Positions 1-14,512 of a DNA stretch of 64,000 nucleotides are shown piece after piece. Made by a program: the position numbers and the translations under genes. Origin of the DNA: Myrmaecium sp. VS I D KN 1 (taxonomy: Eukaryota > Ascomycota > Dothideomycetes > Valsariales > Valsariaceae). Every line of letters begins with the position of its first letter. Position 1 is the stretch's first letter. The stretch is from contig JADQAV010000037.1 of assembly GCA_019775845.1 (NCBI GenBank), positions 96,490 to 160,489 on the forward strand, written 5' to 3'. Under the pieces are notes generated by a model that saw only the letters and a list, made by a program, of their open reading frames with translations, searched no databases and was not told the DNA's origin.

Positions 1-1
1 C

Positions 2-712
2 GACTGGCGCATCTGGCCGCTGACGATCATGTACTTCGGGGTCGTGGGCGTGGGCATCGGCGTGCAGAGCTACGGCACCGTCATCATCGAGGCCATCAAG
101 CCCTCCCTCAGCGGCGTCGACCTCAGCCTGCTCTTCGCGCCCATCTGGATCATGGACCTCATCGCCATCCTCATCGTCACCCCGATCAGCGACCGCTTCC
201 ACCGCTACCGCGCCGTCTTCTTCACAAGCGCCGTGCTCCTTCAGATTCTGGGTCTGTTGTTGACCACCTTCTCCTCCTCCTGGACGCGCTACGGCGGCTT
301 GCTCATCGTGGGCTTTGGCCTCGGTCCCACGGTGCCGCTCACCATGGCCTGGACGAATGAGATCTTCCAGCCTCGTCACGGCGAGGTCGGCGTCGCGGCG
401 GCGTCCGCCATCGTTAGCGGTTGGGGCAACCTGGGCAGCATCGTGAGCACGTATGCGCTCTACAGCGGCTGGGCGGAGGATGCAGCTGGCAAGGTCGCCG
501 GTGGGGCGTATAGGGGTAGCAACTTGGTTATGGTGGGCATGCTGGGTGCGAGTATTATTGCTGCTTGGCTTAATGTGGTGCTGCTGAGGGTTTTCCCGGG
601 GAGCAGGAGAGCGGGGCATGTGGTGGGTGAGGACTATCCCGGGGTGGTGGACAGAGCGGCGGCGAGGGAGGCGAGGCAGAGGGGTTTGGGGAGGCTGCCG
701 TGGAGGAAGTGA
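2..712 (+). CDS. MFS transporter, Dal5/Tna1-like, C-terminal part (5' end off the window)
   Basis: This is the C-terminal 236 codons of a major facilitator superfamily permease; the reading frame is open at the left edge, so the N-terminal half is missing. The visible part holds about six hydrophobic helices. One loop carries a D-R-F-H-R-Y motif (PISDRFHRYR), the second-half copy of the MFS signature, and later segments have glycine-rich helix faces. The helix spacing and the motif near NEIFQPRHGEV suggest the fungal anion:cation symporter group (allantoate, nicotinate or pantothenate permeases). That assignment is inferred from pattern, and the substrate cannot be read from the sequence. The tail is short and basic, with stop codon TGA at 710-712. 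It is transcribed toward SNF1, 1.4 kb away. No intron is visible in the visible part. Confidence 0.85.
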   Translation, partial: DWRIWPLTIMYFGVVGVGIGVQSYGTVIIEAIKPSLSGVDLSLLFAPIWIMDLIAILIVTPISDRFHRYRAVFFTSAVLLQILGLLLTTFSSSWTRYGGLLIVGFGLGPTVPLTMAWTNEIFQPRHGEVGVAAASAIVSGWGNLGSIVSTYALYSGWAEDAAGKVAGGAYRGSNLVMVGMLGASIIAAWLNVVLLRVFPGSRRAGHVVGEDYPGVVDRAAAREARQRGLGRLPWRK

Positions 713-2105
713 GAGGCGTCGGTGAGAGAACGAAAAGAGATGTGGTAGAACGGTGAGATCGTATTTAGATCAAAAGTGAATTTTCTTCGAGGTCACGGTG
801 CCATGTATATCTATTATTTCAGATATGTACATACGTTTCCATGGGATCCAATACCTCTTCCTTGGAGGGAGAGGAAGAAGTGAAGATAATTTGCTGAGGC
901 AAAGGCGCACGCACGCACCGGGGCGATCAAACAACGCCCCACGATGACGATGACGAGAGATCGAGGGGCGAGGGGCGAGGGGCGAGGGGCGAGGGTGATG
1001 GTTCGGATATCTCTAATTGACCTGCCCGCCTCGACACCCCTCACAAACTCTATCTCAACCTCAGTCACTTACCGATTAGAGTCTTCACGATCATTCCTAC
1101 AGCTTCATCCTTCCCCAGTCCGCCTCTCCTTCTCCACTACTCGGCCGTGGGCAAGCGGTGGGCAGCGACAGCCCCCAGCTTTTTTCGCCCAAGCTCCCTA
1201 CCTTAGCTCCAAAAGCTCCAAGCTCCGAAAGGAAACGAAATCACGGCGACGGTGTCAGTGTTGTGGAGAAAGAAAGCCCGCGCCGGCCTTGCCTTCCCCA
1301 CCCCACACACACACCACAACCACAGGCACGCGCGCACACCCCGAGCCAACAGCACCAAACAGCCCCTCCAAAAGTCCCGTCCGAAGCGGAGCTGGCTGGA
1401 AGCCCTGCGAATAACTCGAACTTACCTTAACCTCACCTGTCAACGTCAACCCTCCTCCACCTTATCCATCCCAAACCACCACACCGCCAACAACCTCCCT
1501 TGCTCACTCGCCAACCACCACCCTGTCCGCCCTTCTCCGCCCTGTCCGCCCCGTCTCCGCCCCCGTCCGCATCCTTCATCATCCTCATGCAAGCCACCTT
1601 GCCCGTCCTTCGCCGTACCGACAGCGCCACCACTGCCGATTCCCGCCTGCCCGGTCCCCGTTCCGGTTGAAACATCGCCATCGCAAGCTTACTCCCTCCC
1701 CTCCCCCAGGTATCCTCGGCTCTTCCTCCCTCCCCGCGGTTACCACCAATACCCCCCTCCTCCGCACCTCGCGACCTTTCAACCCCCCCGCCAGTCTCCA
1801 CGGCCGCGGGGCGCTCTCCCTCCAGCTTCTCGGTCGCCATCCCGACGTGAGTTGGTGTCGACAACGTTGCCCGTGACCCTGCATCTTTCGAGTGGTCTGA
1901 GGGCACACGGGTTGCTGCAGGCACATTGCCGGATACAGCTGGCAGACGCGCCTTGGCATACTGCATACTGTACTAGTCTGCCGTACGGCGGTCCGGTATA
2001 GCTCACTGAGTCGCATCCCGATCGCAGTTCCAACCATCAACGCCGTCTTGATCTGTTCATCAGTCTCGCCGTCTTTCCCGAGCCGTGGGAACCCCCGCTG
2101 CCATC
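713..2105. other. Intergenic: 3' flank of MFS gene and long C-rich leader region of SNF1
   Basis: I find no convincing gene here. The left part is mixed sequence. From about 1060 to 1830 the plus strand is strikingly C/T-rich with long CCC and CCT runs, typical of fungal promoters or 5' leaders. Open frames in this stretch, on both strands, are proline- or arginine-rich and look like by-products of the base composition. A short tandem repeat is annotated separately. Confidence 0.7.
963..995. repeat. Tandem 7-bp repeat, unit GAGGGGC
   Basis: Four perfect copies of GAGGGGC followed by a partial copy. The repeat is G-rich on the plus strand, with five runs of three or four G, so it could fold as a G-quadruplex. 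It lies in the upstream region of SNF1. Any regulatory role is inference. Confidence 0.85.
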
Positions 2106-5162
<3,057 letters not shown>

Positions 5163-5780
5163 TTGGTGTGGGATGGGATGGGAGGGGGGTTTTTTTGGTT
5201 CCTTTTTTTTCGCTATTTTGGGAGGGTCGTGGGTATGGTTTTCAGGGGTGGAGATCGAGAGCTTTCTGTGCCCTTTCTTTTTCTCTCTTTTCTCTTTTTC
5301 GGTAGTGAGGAAGTGAGGAAGTTAGGCCTTGAGAACGGTTTGAGAAGGGCAAATCTTATCTTGCTTTATTCGAACTCTTTCCATCTCTCTTAGGCACCTG
5401 CCTGCCTGCCATGTGCCTGTGTCTGTGGTATAGGACCTTGCTATATCTGGACTTCCATCCTATCCCAACGATCGCTCCTTCCGTTCCCCGCCTCGCCGTA
5501 CTCGAGTACCGTACCCTCCTTCTCCTCCGAGGAGTAATATCTTCTTTCCTTCTGACTTACTTATACTCTACCTTTCCCTTTTTCCTTTTTATATATTCCC
5601 TCTTCTGCTATCATTTTGTTGTCGGGGCTATCGTGGGTATATAGATCAAGACAGAAAGATCCGGTAGCTAGCTAGGTAGGTAGGTAGGTAATAAGGATTG
5701 GTTTCTACCTATATACTTACTTTAATACTTATGATAATAACTTCTTCTTCCTCTTCTTTCTCTTCTCCCTCTTCTTCCTC

Positions 5781-5840
5781 TTCTTCCCCTTCTTCCCCTT
5801 CTTCCCCTTCTTCCCCTTCTTCCCTTTCTTCCCCTTCTTC
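5781..5840. repeat. Polypyrimidine minisatellite, 9-bp unit TTCTTCCCC
   Basis: About six and a half copies of TTCTTCCCC, with single-base variants in the fifth and last copies, inside a wider C/T-only stretch from about 5741 to 5851. Long homopurine-homopyrimidine mirror tracts like this can form triplex DNA. Here it lies in the 3' flank of SNF1. Confidence 0.85.
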
Positions 5841-6449
5841 CTCTTCTTCCCTAGGTACATGCCGTACGGTATAGTCTATCCCTTAATCTAGGAGTACAGT
5901 AGTGCAGAGCGGTATATCTTCCTTTATCGTCCCCTCCCTCCTCTTACTTTCCCATGTCTAAGTTCTTTTCTCTCGACATGTTCCACCGAAAGACGATTCA
6001 GGAATGCGCTATAGGTAAAGAGCCTTAAGGGAAGGAAAGATTCGCCAGCCAGGGAGGTAAGGTCATAAGTATCATTCTTGACAGACGTACTTCCTCACTA
6101 TAAGAATAGGAAATCGAACGAAGATGAGGATGTGAACGTCGACGGGCGACTGAAGGACCTGAACGACCCTCGATCCCCTCTTTAGGTCCCCAGGTCCCTC
6201 GTCCTCGATAAACAGCACGTATCGATCTGAGCATCCACCTACCCGCCTACCCCTACCCCCCTCTCTTCCCCTGTCTTCCACGCGTTGTCCGTAAGGGGGA
6301 GGGAAAGGAAAGGTGCAGTGATCGTCGCCTGGCGCACGTCACACCTCGAGAAGAGGAGAACTAGAGGGATATGGAAGGCGAGAAAGGAGAGTAAGGAAGG
6401 GAAGGAGGCGATTTCGAGAACCGATGTAGATGATGTGTAGCACCATGCG

Positions 6450-6454
<5 letters not shown>

Positions 6455-6487
<33 letters not shown>

Positions 6488-6514
6488 GAGAGGGAAAAAA
6501 AAAAAAAAAAAAAA
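6455..6514. repeat. (AC)13 microsatellite followed by an A20 tract
   Basis: Thirteen AC dinucleotides (6455-6480), a short purine spacer, then 20 consecutive A (6495-6514). Such tracts are length-variable between isolates of the same species. Confidence 0.95.
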
Positions 6515-7245
6515 GAAAACTAAGAACAAACCACTTTTTCATGAGAATGATATATGCAGATCGACTCCCACCCGGTCGACCACCTAATAACAGCAACAAC
6601 ACGAACCCGTACGCGTCCCACCTCCCCACATCCCATATCCCACTCCCCTCCATCGCTCCTTCCATCCATGGTACTGTCACTCATGAACCCCGCCCCCGCT
6701 CCCACCGCAGCTCAAACCCACCCCATCGAAGCAACCCCCCCACCAATCCGCCTAACCCGTGGAGCTGCCTGGACACAACACAACACAATAGCACAACAAC
6801 AACCTCAGCAAGGGCGGAAAAAGAAAAAGAAAAAGGTGAGAAGAGAAGAGAAGAAAAGTAAATGGAGGAATCGAAGAAAGAACGACAGAGAGAGAAGGAT
6901 TGAAGAGGAAGAGAAGAAGAAAAGAAAAAAAAGTAGGAGAATATGTTACACACATGTAAAAGGGAAGAGAAGAAAAAAAAAGGGATCTTCAGCTATCGTC
7001 ACTCCCTACCGTCCTTGACTTCACGCTTTATCAGTCCATCCATCCCTGCCATCCATCCATCCATCCAAGAAGCAGAAGAAAAAAAAAAAGAGGTGAGAGT
7101 CGGACGAACGCCCGGAACCGCAGGTAAATGACCTATCGAGACAGCAGAAAAAAAAAGGAAACAGAAAACAGAGAGATATATTCATGTCCTGTGCACACAC
7201 ACACGCTTTTTCTTTAATGCGAACAAAAAAGCGAACGGCCCGTGT

Positions 7246-9392
7246 TTACCGCATAGCCGGCGCGGCCGCCATGCCGGGACCCATCGCGCCGAGCCGGGCG
7301 GCGAGCTGGGGGTACTTCTCCTGGACCTCGAGCTGGGTGCGGGTGGCCTCGGCGTAGCTGAGCGCGTTGACGACCTCGCCCTCGGTCCGGCTGAGCTCGG
7401 CGGCCCGCTCGAAGTACTTGAGCGCCTCCGTCACCTTGCCCTGCTGCAGCAGCAGCTGGGCCATGGTCGCCACGGCGATGTCGCATTCGGGGTCGACTGG
7501 AAGGGAGGGAGAGTAGTATGTTAGCACAGTGTTCGTTCACTCATGCGGTATTGGTTGATGGACTTACTGATCAAGGCCTTCTTGCACAGCTCCTGAGCCT
7601 CGTCATAGTCCTGCTTCCACTGGAAGAGGGCGAGAGCCTTGTTGATCAGCGGGAGGACGTTCATGCCCATCGGCTTGTCCGCCTTCTCCATCTCGACGGC
7701 GAGGTCAAACTTCTCAATGGCCTCCTGGTACTTGCCCTGGTCCAGCAGGAGCTCGCCGTAGTAGTTGTAGACGTCGGGGACCTTCTCGAAGTTCTTGATG
7801 GTGCGGCGGAAGGTGGCCATAGAGGAGGCGATGGAGCCCATCTTGTACTGCGTCACGCCGAGCTGGATGTGCGAGAAGATGAAGCTGTCGTCGAGGTCGA
7901 TGGACTTCTGGTAGTCCTTGGCGGCCTCGGAGAATTCCCCCAGGATGAAGTGCAGCTGAGCGCGGTGGTAGTAGATGTCCGGGTCCTCGGGGTTCTGGAC
8001 GTTGGCCCTCTCAAAGTCCTGGGCAGCCTTGACACGATCACCTGCGGGAAGTTAGCGGCGATTGGGCCACGAGTAAGCAAATGCTTGAGCAGGATTCATA
8101 CCTTGTTCCAAGTGCATGCTGGCGCGCTTGATGAAGCTCTGCGTGAGCGAGGGATCGAGCTCGATGCTCTTGGTGAGATCCGCGAGCGCATCCTGACTCT
8201 CGCCCTTGAGGTAGCGGAAGGTACCGCGCATGTTGTACGCGAACGCCTCGTGCTCGCCCAGGTCACCGAGCTCCAGCGCCTTGTCGAACGCGTCGGCGGC
8301 ATCGTTGTAGCCGTCGGCGGTCTTGAGGCTCATGGCGACCAGACCCTTCCTCAGCTGGCCCAGACCGGTGTTCTCGTCCAACGCGACGTCCTCTTCCAGA
8401 CCCGCCGGAGGGTCTCTGGGGCGGAAGCTTTGGAGGTAGTTGGTGACGAAGGTGGGGCTGGGCAGCTTCTTCGACTTGCCCGCGAGGATGGCCTTGCCCT
8501 TGTTCTCGGCAACCTTCTTCAGCAGGCGCTCGACGCTCTGGGCGCTGGCCTCGTTGCGGAAGCCATCGATGATGCAGCTCGCGGTGTAGTCGAGCAGGGC
8601 CTCGCTGTACTTCTCGACCTGCTCGTACGCACCGGCCCGCCGGTTCAGCGCCTTGACGTACTCGTTATCGAGGGCGATGGCGGCAGTGGTGTCCTCGATG
8701 ACCTTCTCCCATTCGCCCAGCGCGTTCCAGCAGGCGGCGCGGTTCGAGTAGAAGACGGGGTCCTTCTTGCAGAGGATGGCCCGTCCGTAGAGGTCGATGG
8801 CCTTGTTGTAGCTCTTGTCGCCGTACGCACGGTTGCCGGCGGCCTTGAGCTTGGCGGCGTAATCCTTGCGCTCCTGCCCATCATGTCAGCGACCGAGACT
8901 TGCGAACCGTCGGACGGGCGAAAGCACAAGCATACCTGCTCAGAGAGGGTGGCGACGATGGCCTCGTCCACCTGCGGGAGGTCGTCGTCGGACTCGGCGG
9001 AGGCGACGGAGGGCTTCTTCGTCTCTGATGAGGTGCGTTAGCGCATGTCATCCGCAGCGGGTCGGGTTTGTCGCCGTACCGCTCGACTTCTTCTCCTCCT
9101 CGGCGGGCGCCTCCTTCTTGTTCTTCTTGTTCTTCTTCTTCTTCTTGGAGGAGGACGAGGATGAAGCGGACGGCTCGGGAGCCTTGGTAGGCTTGCTTCC
9201 GTCGGCGGTGTAGTAGATGACGCCGGCGGCGGTGACGACGAGGGTGATGCCGGCGATGGTGTAGACGGTGGCCTTGTGGTCAGCGGCCCAGGCGGATAAG
9301 CGATCCCATAGCGAGGAGGACTCGACGGATGTGGCGAGAGGAGTGTTGAGGGAGACCGCCGGAGGAGGAATGGGGATGGGTTGGGCAGACAT
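7246..9392 (-). CDS. TOM70: Mitochondrial outer membrane import receptor Tom70
   Basis: Receptor that docks Hsp70/Hsp90-bound precursors, especially carrier proteins, at the TOM complex. There are five exons (9392-9080, 9024-8936, 8873-8102, 8041-7568, 7496-7246), giving 632 aa. The start ATG at 9392 precedes a short proline-rich N-terminus and a single membrane anchor (about 41-63, [20 protein letters not shown]). A Ser/Lys-rich linker with a K/N run follows, then TPR repeats: an N-terminal clamp from about [19 protein letters not shown], and a C-terminal substrate-binding set with repeats such as [13 protein letters not shown]-like and [15 protein letters not shown]. All four introns are short (55-71 bp) and restore the frame exactly. 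The gene is divergent from ABZ2 and convergent with SNF1. Assignment is by anchor, linker and TPR architecture; confidence is high. Confidence 0.95.
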
Positions 9393-10304
9393 GGTGAGGT
9401 CGAAGCGGTGGACGACGTGTGGACTCGCAGCGAAGTGGAACCGATCGGTGGCTTTTCCGCAGAGAACGCAAGGGCAGAAAAGCGAGCCGAGCAGATGCGA
9501 TGCAGGAAAGTCGGGGAGGAGAGGCGGTGTTGGTGGTGGTGGTGGTGGTGGTGGGGGGTGTGAATGGGGAGGAGAGGAGGGTCAAGTGTTTTAGTTGTTG
9601 GAGAAGGTGGGTGTGCGGGCGTTGAGGGTATGAGAGGTGCAGTGATGATATTTTCTGAGAGGATCTGATTGATCTCCCGCCCGCTCAGTGCTCAGTGCCA
9701 GTGTGGTTCGCCAGCGCCAGCAGAGCATTGGCGTCACCACTCCTGCGTTCACTGCTCCCAATGAAATCGAGACAAATACGTTCAAAGGAGAAGCCCAGGA
9801 AAAAAAGAAAAAAAAATTCAATTCATTAATCAATCAATCAATCCAACGTGAAGAAGTTCGCTGTCCATCGGCACGCATTTATTAAACGAGCGTCGGTGAC
9901 AGCCTCATAATCTACACATCGACATCCGTCCACGTCCATCTATTCAATAGAGCTGTTCCCTTCCTCGCAGTACCTGCATCTATCCTCAGTCACTGTGAAC
10001 CGATCTCTTATTTTACAACTCGGCCTACGTTGCTCTGCCATCTCTCATTCTCCGTGTTTCGTGTTCCATCGTAGTCACGTGCGGCATGGATTCACAACTG
10101 CACTGCAGCTGCGAATCCAACCAGCCGACTCCACGTCCCGTACTATTCTGACAAGTTTCGGCGCAGACGCTGTCGTAGATACAGGAGTACCAGTAAGTAC
10201 ATAAGATACATTGAATATAGATATATCTACATATGCATATACTAAGCAAGACAACCAGTACCAACCAACCCACCCACCACCCAAGTATCAACCATCCACC
10301 CACC
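9393..10304. other. Divergent promoter region of TOM70 and ABZ2
   Basis: A 0.9 kb shared upstream region. It contains a (TGG)8 tract at 9531-9554 and an A-rich tract at 9799-9816, and it becomes pyrimidine-rich (CCACC repeats) just before the ABZ2 start. No further gene is seen. Confidence 0.75.
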
Positions 10305-11442
10305 ATGGCAATCACCACCACCACATCGCACCCCCCCACCTCCACCTTTACCCTCTTCACCTCCCTCCGCTACGACCCCGTCCTCCTCTCCAGCCCCGAA
10401 AACCACTCCGAGCACCTCAGCTTCTCCCGCACGGGGAGCCCCCTCTACATGCTCCGCCACCACCGCGACCGACTCCTCGAAGCAGCGCGGCACTTCCGCT
10501 GGCCCGCCGCAGCCCAGGAGCGTCTCGCCGACGGTGCGGCGCTGGAGCGGGACATCCTCGCGCGCGTGCGGGCGTATCAAGCCGAGCAGCAGGTGGCGGA
10601 TGGGCCGTTGAGGGTGCGTCTTCATCCCCCCTCCCCCCCAAACCACCTTAAGGTACTAGTACTCTAACCTCCCCCTCCAGGTCCGCGTCCAACTCCACCC
10701 CACCGGCGACCTAACAATCGACATCGCACCCACGCCCGGCGTGCCACTCAGCGCCTTGTACCCTTCCACCTTCACCCTACCCTCGTCCCCCCAATCCCCC
10801 GCCGCCGCCCCACCAGTAACATGGCACATCCACCTGGACCCCCACCCCACCTCCCCCTCCTCCTTCACCACGCACAAAACCACCCACCGCAACCCCTACG
10901 ACGCCGCGCGGCAGCGCTGTATCCCGTCCGGAGGCTCCAGAGGGACCGAAGGCGGAGCCGGAGGCAGCATCGCTGGACCTACGCCCGCCTCCGAAGTCCT
11001 CCTCCACAACCCCCTTGGCGAAATCACCGAAGGCAGCCTCACAACGCCGTATTTCTACCGGGGCGGGCGGTGGGTGACGCCGCCGGTGGGACCTCCTGTA
11101 CTTCCAGCGCCTGCTCCAGCCCAATCGCCGCCGCCGCAGGCACAAGCGCTCGGGGAGCAGGGGGAAGAAGGAGGGGAAGGGGAAGGTAAAACCCTGCTGG
11201 ATGAAGCGGAACCCCCTTCGTTCTTCCCGGGGCGGTGGGGACACAGTCTTCGGGACGATACGGTGACGGTGGGGGAAGGTGGGGGTGCAGGAGGGGGAGG
11301 ACAGCGCGGGACGACGCGCCGGTGGGCGTTGGCAAGGGGGCTGTGCGTGGAGGAGACGGTGAGTCGGGCAAGTGTGCGGTCGGGCGAGGTGGTCTGGCTT
11401 AGCAATGGCGTGCGTGGGTTTGGGGTGGGGAGGGTTGTTTAG
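10305..11442 (+). CDS. ABZ2: Aminodeoxychorismate lyase-like PLP enzyme (class IV aminotransferase fold)
   Basis: Likely 4-amino-4-deoxychorismate lyase, which releases pyruvate to give p-aminobenzoate for folate synthesis. There are two exons (10305-10613 and 10681-11442), giving 356 aa. ATG 10305 is in CACCATGG context. The N-terminal LYMLRHHRDRLLEAARHFRW is the class IV signature in which a substrate-binding H/R region opens the fold. The PLP-binding lysine is most likely K169 in THKTTHRNPYD. Later come EVLLHNPLGEITEGSLTTPYF and the C-terminal block ARGLCVEETVSRASVRSGE plus VWLSNGVRGFG, both typical of the family. Between YFYRGGRWVTPPV and the C-terminal block sits a Pro/Gln/Gly/Glu-rich insert of about 70 aa absent from bacterial relatives. 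A branched-chain or D-amino-acid aminotransferase relative is possible, but Abz2 fits best. Confidence 0.82.
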
Positions 11443-11941
11443 GGGGGAGGAAGGGGAGAGGGGAGGGGGGGAGAGGGAAGGAGAGGGAAGGATGGAGAGT
11501 GTGGATGGGGTAGACGAAGAAGTAGACGAAGAATTCCTTCACGGCTACTACCACCACTACTGCTCATGATATACGATTGCGATATGAAAAGAACAAACCT
11601 GAAGGAACACTCAGAATACTCCTACTACAAACCCTTAAATATAGATATAAGTCCCAAACTAACACACACACGCAGAGGACAGATACACAAGCCCTTATAG
11701 ACATATAAACCAAAAAACCTATATCTAATAGCGAGCAGCTAGTACGTACTTCCTTTGCCTTGCCTTGCTTTACTTCCTTTACTTGCGTGTATACGTAAAA
11801 AGAGTAATGTAAGTAGTAGTTCAAAAAAGCAGCAGAACCCTAACCCAACCAACCAACCAACCAAAATCCAAAATCCAAAAAACCCCAGAAAAAGAGGAAG
11901 AAGAAGGAAACCAAAAAAAAAGAAAGCCCCGCGCCAGATGC

Positions 11942-11969
11942 AAAAAAAAAAAAAAAAAAAAAAAAAAAA
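11942..11969. repeat. A28 homopolymer
   Basis: Twenty-eight consecutive A on the plus strand, in the 3' space between two convergent genes. The length may be affected by sequencing slippage. Confidence 0.9.
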
Positions 11970-12000
11970 GGAACGAAAGATGAAAATGACCCCTCGAGGC

Positions 12001-12028
12001 AGCAGCAAGCAGCAAGCAGCAAGCAGCA
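12001..12028. repeat. Tandem 7-bp repeat AGCAGCA x4
   Basis: Four perfect copies of AGCAGCA directly after the A28 run and a short purine-rich stretch. Confidence 0.85.
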
Positions 12029-12556
12029 GCCCTCCCTCCCCCACCAACCCCACCCACAACCCCTGTTATCATACAACCAAAAACAATCCTAAGTCTCTCG
12101 CTAGGAAGAAGAATGAAGAACAGGCAAAAGAAGAGAAGAAAAAAAGAAGAGGAAGAAGAATGGGACGGCGGTATGTGACAAAACCCCAGCGCATCCCATC
12201 TCCCGAGACAAGACGTCCACATCCCATCATCCCATCCCGTTGACGCCGTGTCAACATTTTTGAACTCCCAATACCGACCGCACTGTGGGAGAGAGGGGAC
12301 GCACCAACCCAACACATCATCACCAAGACGCGTGCAGGGCCGAGGTAATAAATAAATAAGCCTCAGCTCCACGGCTGCAGCGGGGGAGGAGGGAGGGAGG
12401 GAGGGAGGGGGATGTCATCAATGTGTGTGTGTGTGAGAGAGTTTTGGAAAAAAAAGAAACATAGATGGCCTCGAGATGTTACATGGAGGTGAGACTCCTA
12501 TATTACACGCTCGCCGCATCTCTCTCCCACATGCTCACACGCAGTCACATACTCAC

Positions 12557-14512
12557 TCACCTCCGCTGCATCTGCGCCGGTGGCTGGCCCATGGGTATGC
12601 CCATCCCGTTCGGTTGCATGGCCATGCCGTATGGGTTGGCGTGATGGCTGATGTCACCGATGAAACTGCTGAATGCAGGGCCCGTTAGACCTTGGGCTTG
12701 TGACACCGGGCAGTCCTTGTGGGCGAGCAGAAGGGTCTTCAGGTTGACAATCTCCTCTCGTAGCTGCGTGACCTGTGCCGAGAGAGCATCGTTCTCCGTA
12801 CTGAATAATTCAACCTTGTTCTGCAGATTGGCCAGCCATTGTTTCTTTCGTTGCCTGCACTTCAGGGCAGCGACTCTGTGGTAGGGTTAGTATGCGGTAA
12901 AAAGCCAAAGCAAAGGAGGTAACATACCTGTTCCGTTCTAGGAAGTTCTTCCGCTTCTCTTCATCGGTCATCTTCTTTCCATTGTTATTATTGCTGCTGC
13001 CTTCTTGCTTATGCTCGTCATCATCCGACTCATCTGCTTCGGGGCTTTGGTTGGTCTTGGCTTTCTTGTTGGCCGAGGATTTCGAGGGGGTATCCTCAGC
13101 CTTCCTCCTGGTACCGCCAGACGATTTGGTGCTTCCGCCCTTCTTGCCCCGCGTACGCGTGGTTGGCTTATGTTCGCTGTTGCCGCTCTCCGACATATCG
13201 GCGGAGTCGATCGTGCCGCCCATACTTGACAAGGAACCATGTGTACCGCGACGCTCTTGCGGTGACGTCTCCAGACTCGTCTGTCCTGACATCGGCTGCA
13301 TGTTCGTATTGACGTGATTCGGCTGCGGAGGCACGGCGAACTGTCCATTTGTGCGGCCGCCGTTGGCTTGTGAAGCAAAAGAGAGAAGATCGTTCGCGGC
13401 GTTGTTGACGTCATGTTGACCAAACATGTCTTGGCCCCGGGGTTGTGGTTGCGGTGGCTGCGGAGGCTGGAACTGACGCTCCATCGTGTTGATGGGTGCT
13501 GATGTAGGTTCGATGGGTTGCGACGTGGGTGCGCTCGTCGCGGCGAATTTGCCTTGGGTCAGCGCCGCGGCCCGGGCAGCAGACTGTTGGAACTCGGCGG
13601 TCCCTGGGGTAACGCCGGCACTGGGGAGGTTGAAAAGCGCTGCAGTGTTGGGGCTTGGGGCAGGGAACATCGACCCGCCGCCCCCAGGAGTGAGACCGGT
13701 GCGCAGGGAGGACTCGTTCGGCGTGGGGAAACCGCGGAACCCTGCGTCCCCAAAGTAATCGTTGGTCGACGTCGGGCCTGTAAGCATCGCAGGGCTCAAC
13801 GGCCCGGCGCGGAGGGACTGCCAGTTGGGGGTGATCCCAGGCAGGGGCGATGGTGACGTTATACTCGCGACGGGTGGAAGGATGCTCCTCCCAGGCGTTT
13901 CGGTGGAAGAGCCGCCGAAGGACTGCTCGAAGGGATTGGGCTCTAGACTGAACGTGTTATGGACGGTGTTGAAGTAATCGGGCGTGTCGGTGTTGTTCTG
14001 CGTGGGCCGTGGTGGAGGCGCAAGCGGTTGCGCATTCGACGTGCTGGTCACAGTGGCCGATGGAGCCGCGCCACTGGTCTCTGGCTGCTTCGACTCGGTT
14101 TGGGCAGCGTCGTCTGGACGTTCTAGGAACGGTGAGCGATGGCATTGAGGATGTTGTGCATCGAGAGGAGATGGGAGAAGGGGAAGAGAGGAGGTGCAAA
14201 CGATGGTACGTACCTATCTTCGGAGGACTCTGACGTTGACTGTCCGGAGCCTCAACCTTGACATTGTCTACGACAGACGTCACCGTTAGTCGGTGATACA
14301 CGACGAGGTCATCATAAAAGGGGGCGCGCGTGGCGAGGCGTCGAGGATAAGACGTGAATGCATCTCCCCCATCCCCATCGCATCGCGCACCGTGGGCAGG
14401 AACGAGAGCACTCACCTTCGGCTTTGATGGTCTTTTTCGAGTCCTTGGGCGAGGGCATTCTCGAACTGGTATGCGGCGAGTTGGTTGAACTGGTGGTGAT
14501 GGTGGCAGCCAT
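12557..14512 (-). CDS. atfA: bZIP transcription factor of the AtfA/Atf1 stress family
   Basis: CRE-binding bZIP activated by the Hog1/SakA MAP kinase in osmotic, oxidative and spore stress. There are four exons (14512-14416, 14267-14214, 14122-12928, 12875-12557), giving 554 aa. The start is ATG 14512. From about residue 99, DYFNTVHNTFSLEPNPFEQS matches the start of the Aft1 osmotic-stress domain, followed by Ser/Pro-rich repression/activation regions with many S/T-P sites. A Gln/Pro tract (PPQPPQPQPRGQ) and a basic TRTRGKKGG patch precede the bZIP. The basic region ERNRVAALKCRQRKKQW carries the N-x7-R core, and the leucine zipper runs through VELFSTENDALSAQVTQLRE. The C-terminal tail (GPAFSSFIGDISHHANPYG) is also typical. 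The intron inside the bZIP splits an Arg codon of the basic region. The 148-bp first intron is the longest in the window. Confidence 0.95.

Larger units (their letters stand above)
5163..7245. other. Intergenic between convergent SNF1 and TOM70, rich in simple repeats
   Basis: This is 2.1 kb between two 3' ends. It contains a polypyrimidine array, a GGTA tract (around 5671-5691), an (AC)n tract, several poly(A) and purine-rich runs (6830-6985), and an ATCC tract (around 7035-7070). Short frames on both strands read through these repeats and show no conserved protein. I see no gene. Confidence 0.75.
11443..12556. other. Intergenic between convergent ABZ2 and ATFA; repeat-rich
   Basis: Holds a 28-A run (11942-11969), AACC tracts (about 11845-11862), four copies of the 7-mer AGCAGCA (12001-12028), a GAGG tract (about 12388-12410) and a short TG tract (12421-12434). 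No protein-coding pattern survives on either strand. Confidence 0.75.

Noticed and set aside
7518-9041. 507-codon plus-strand frame opposite TOM70
   Set aside because: Leu/Val/Glu-rich antisense reading that crosses TOM70 introns; the TPR protein on the other strand explains the region.
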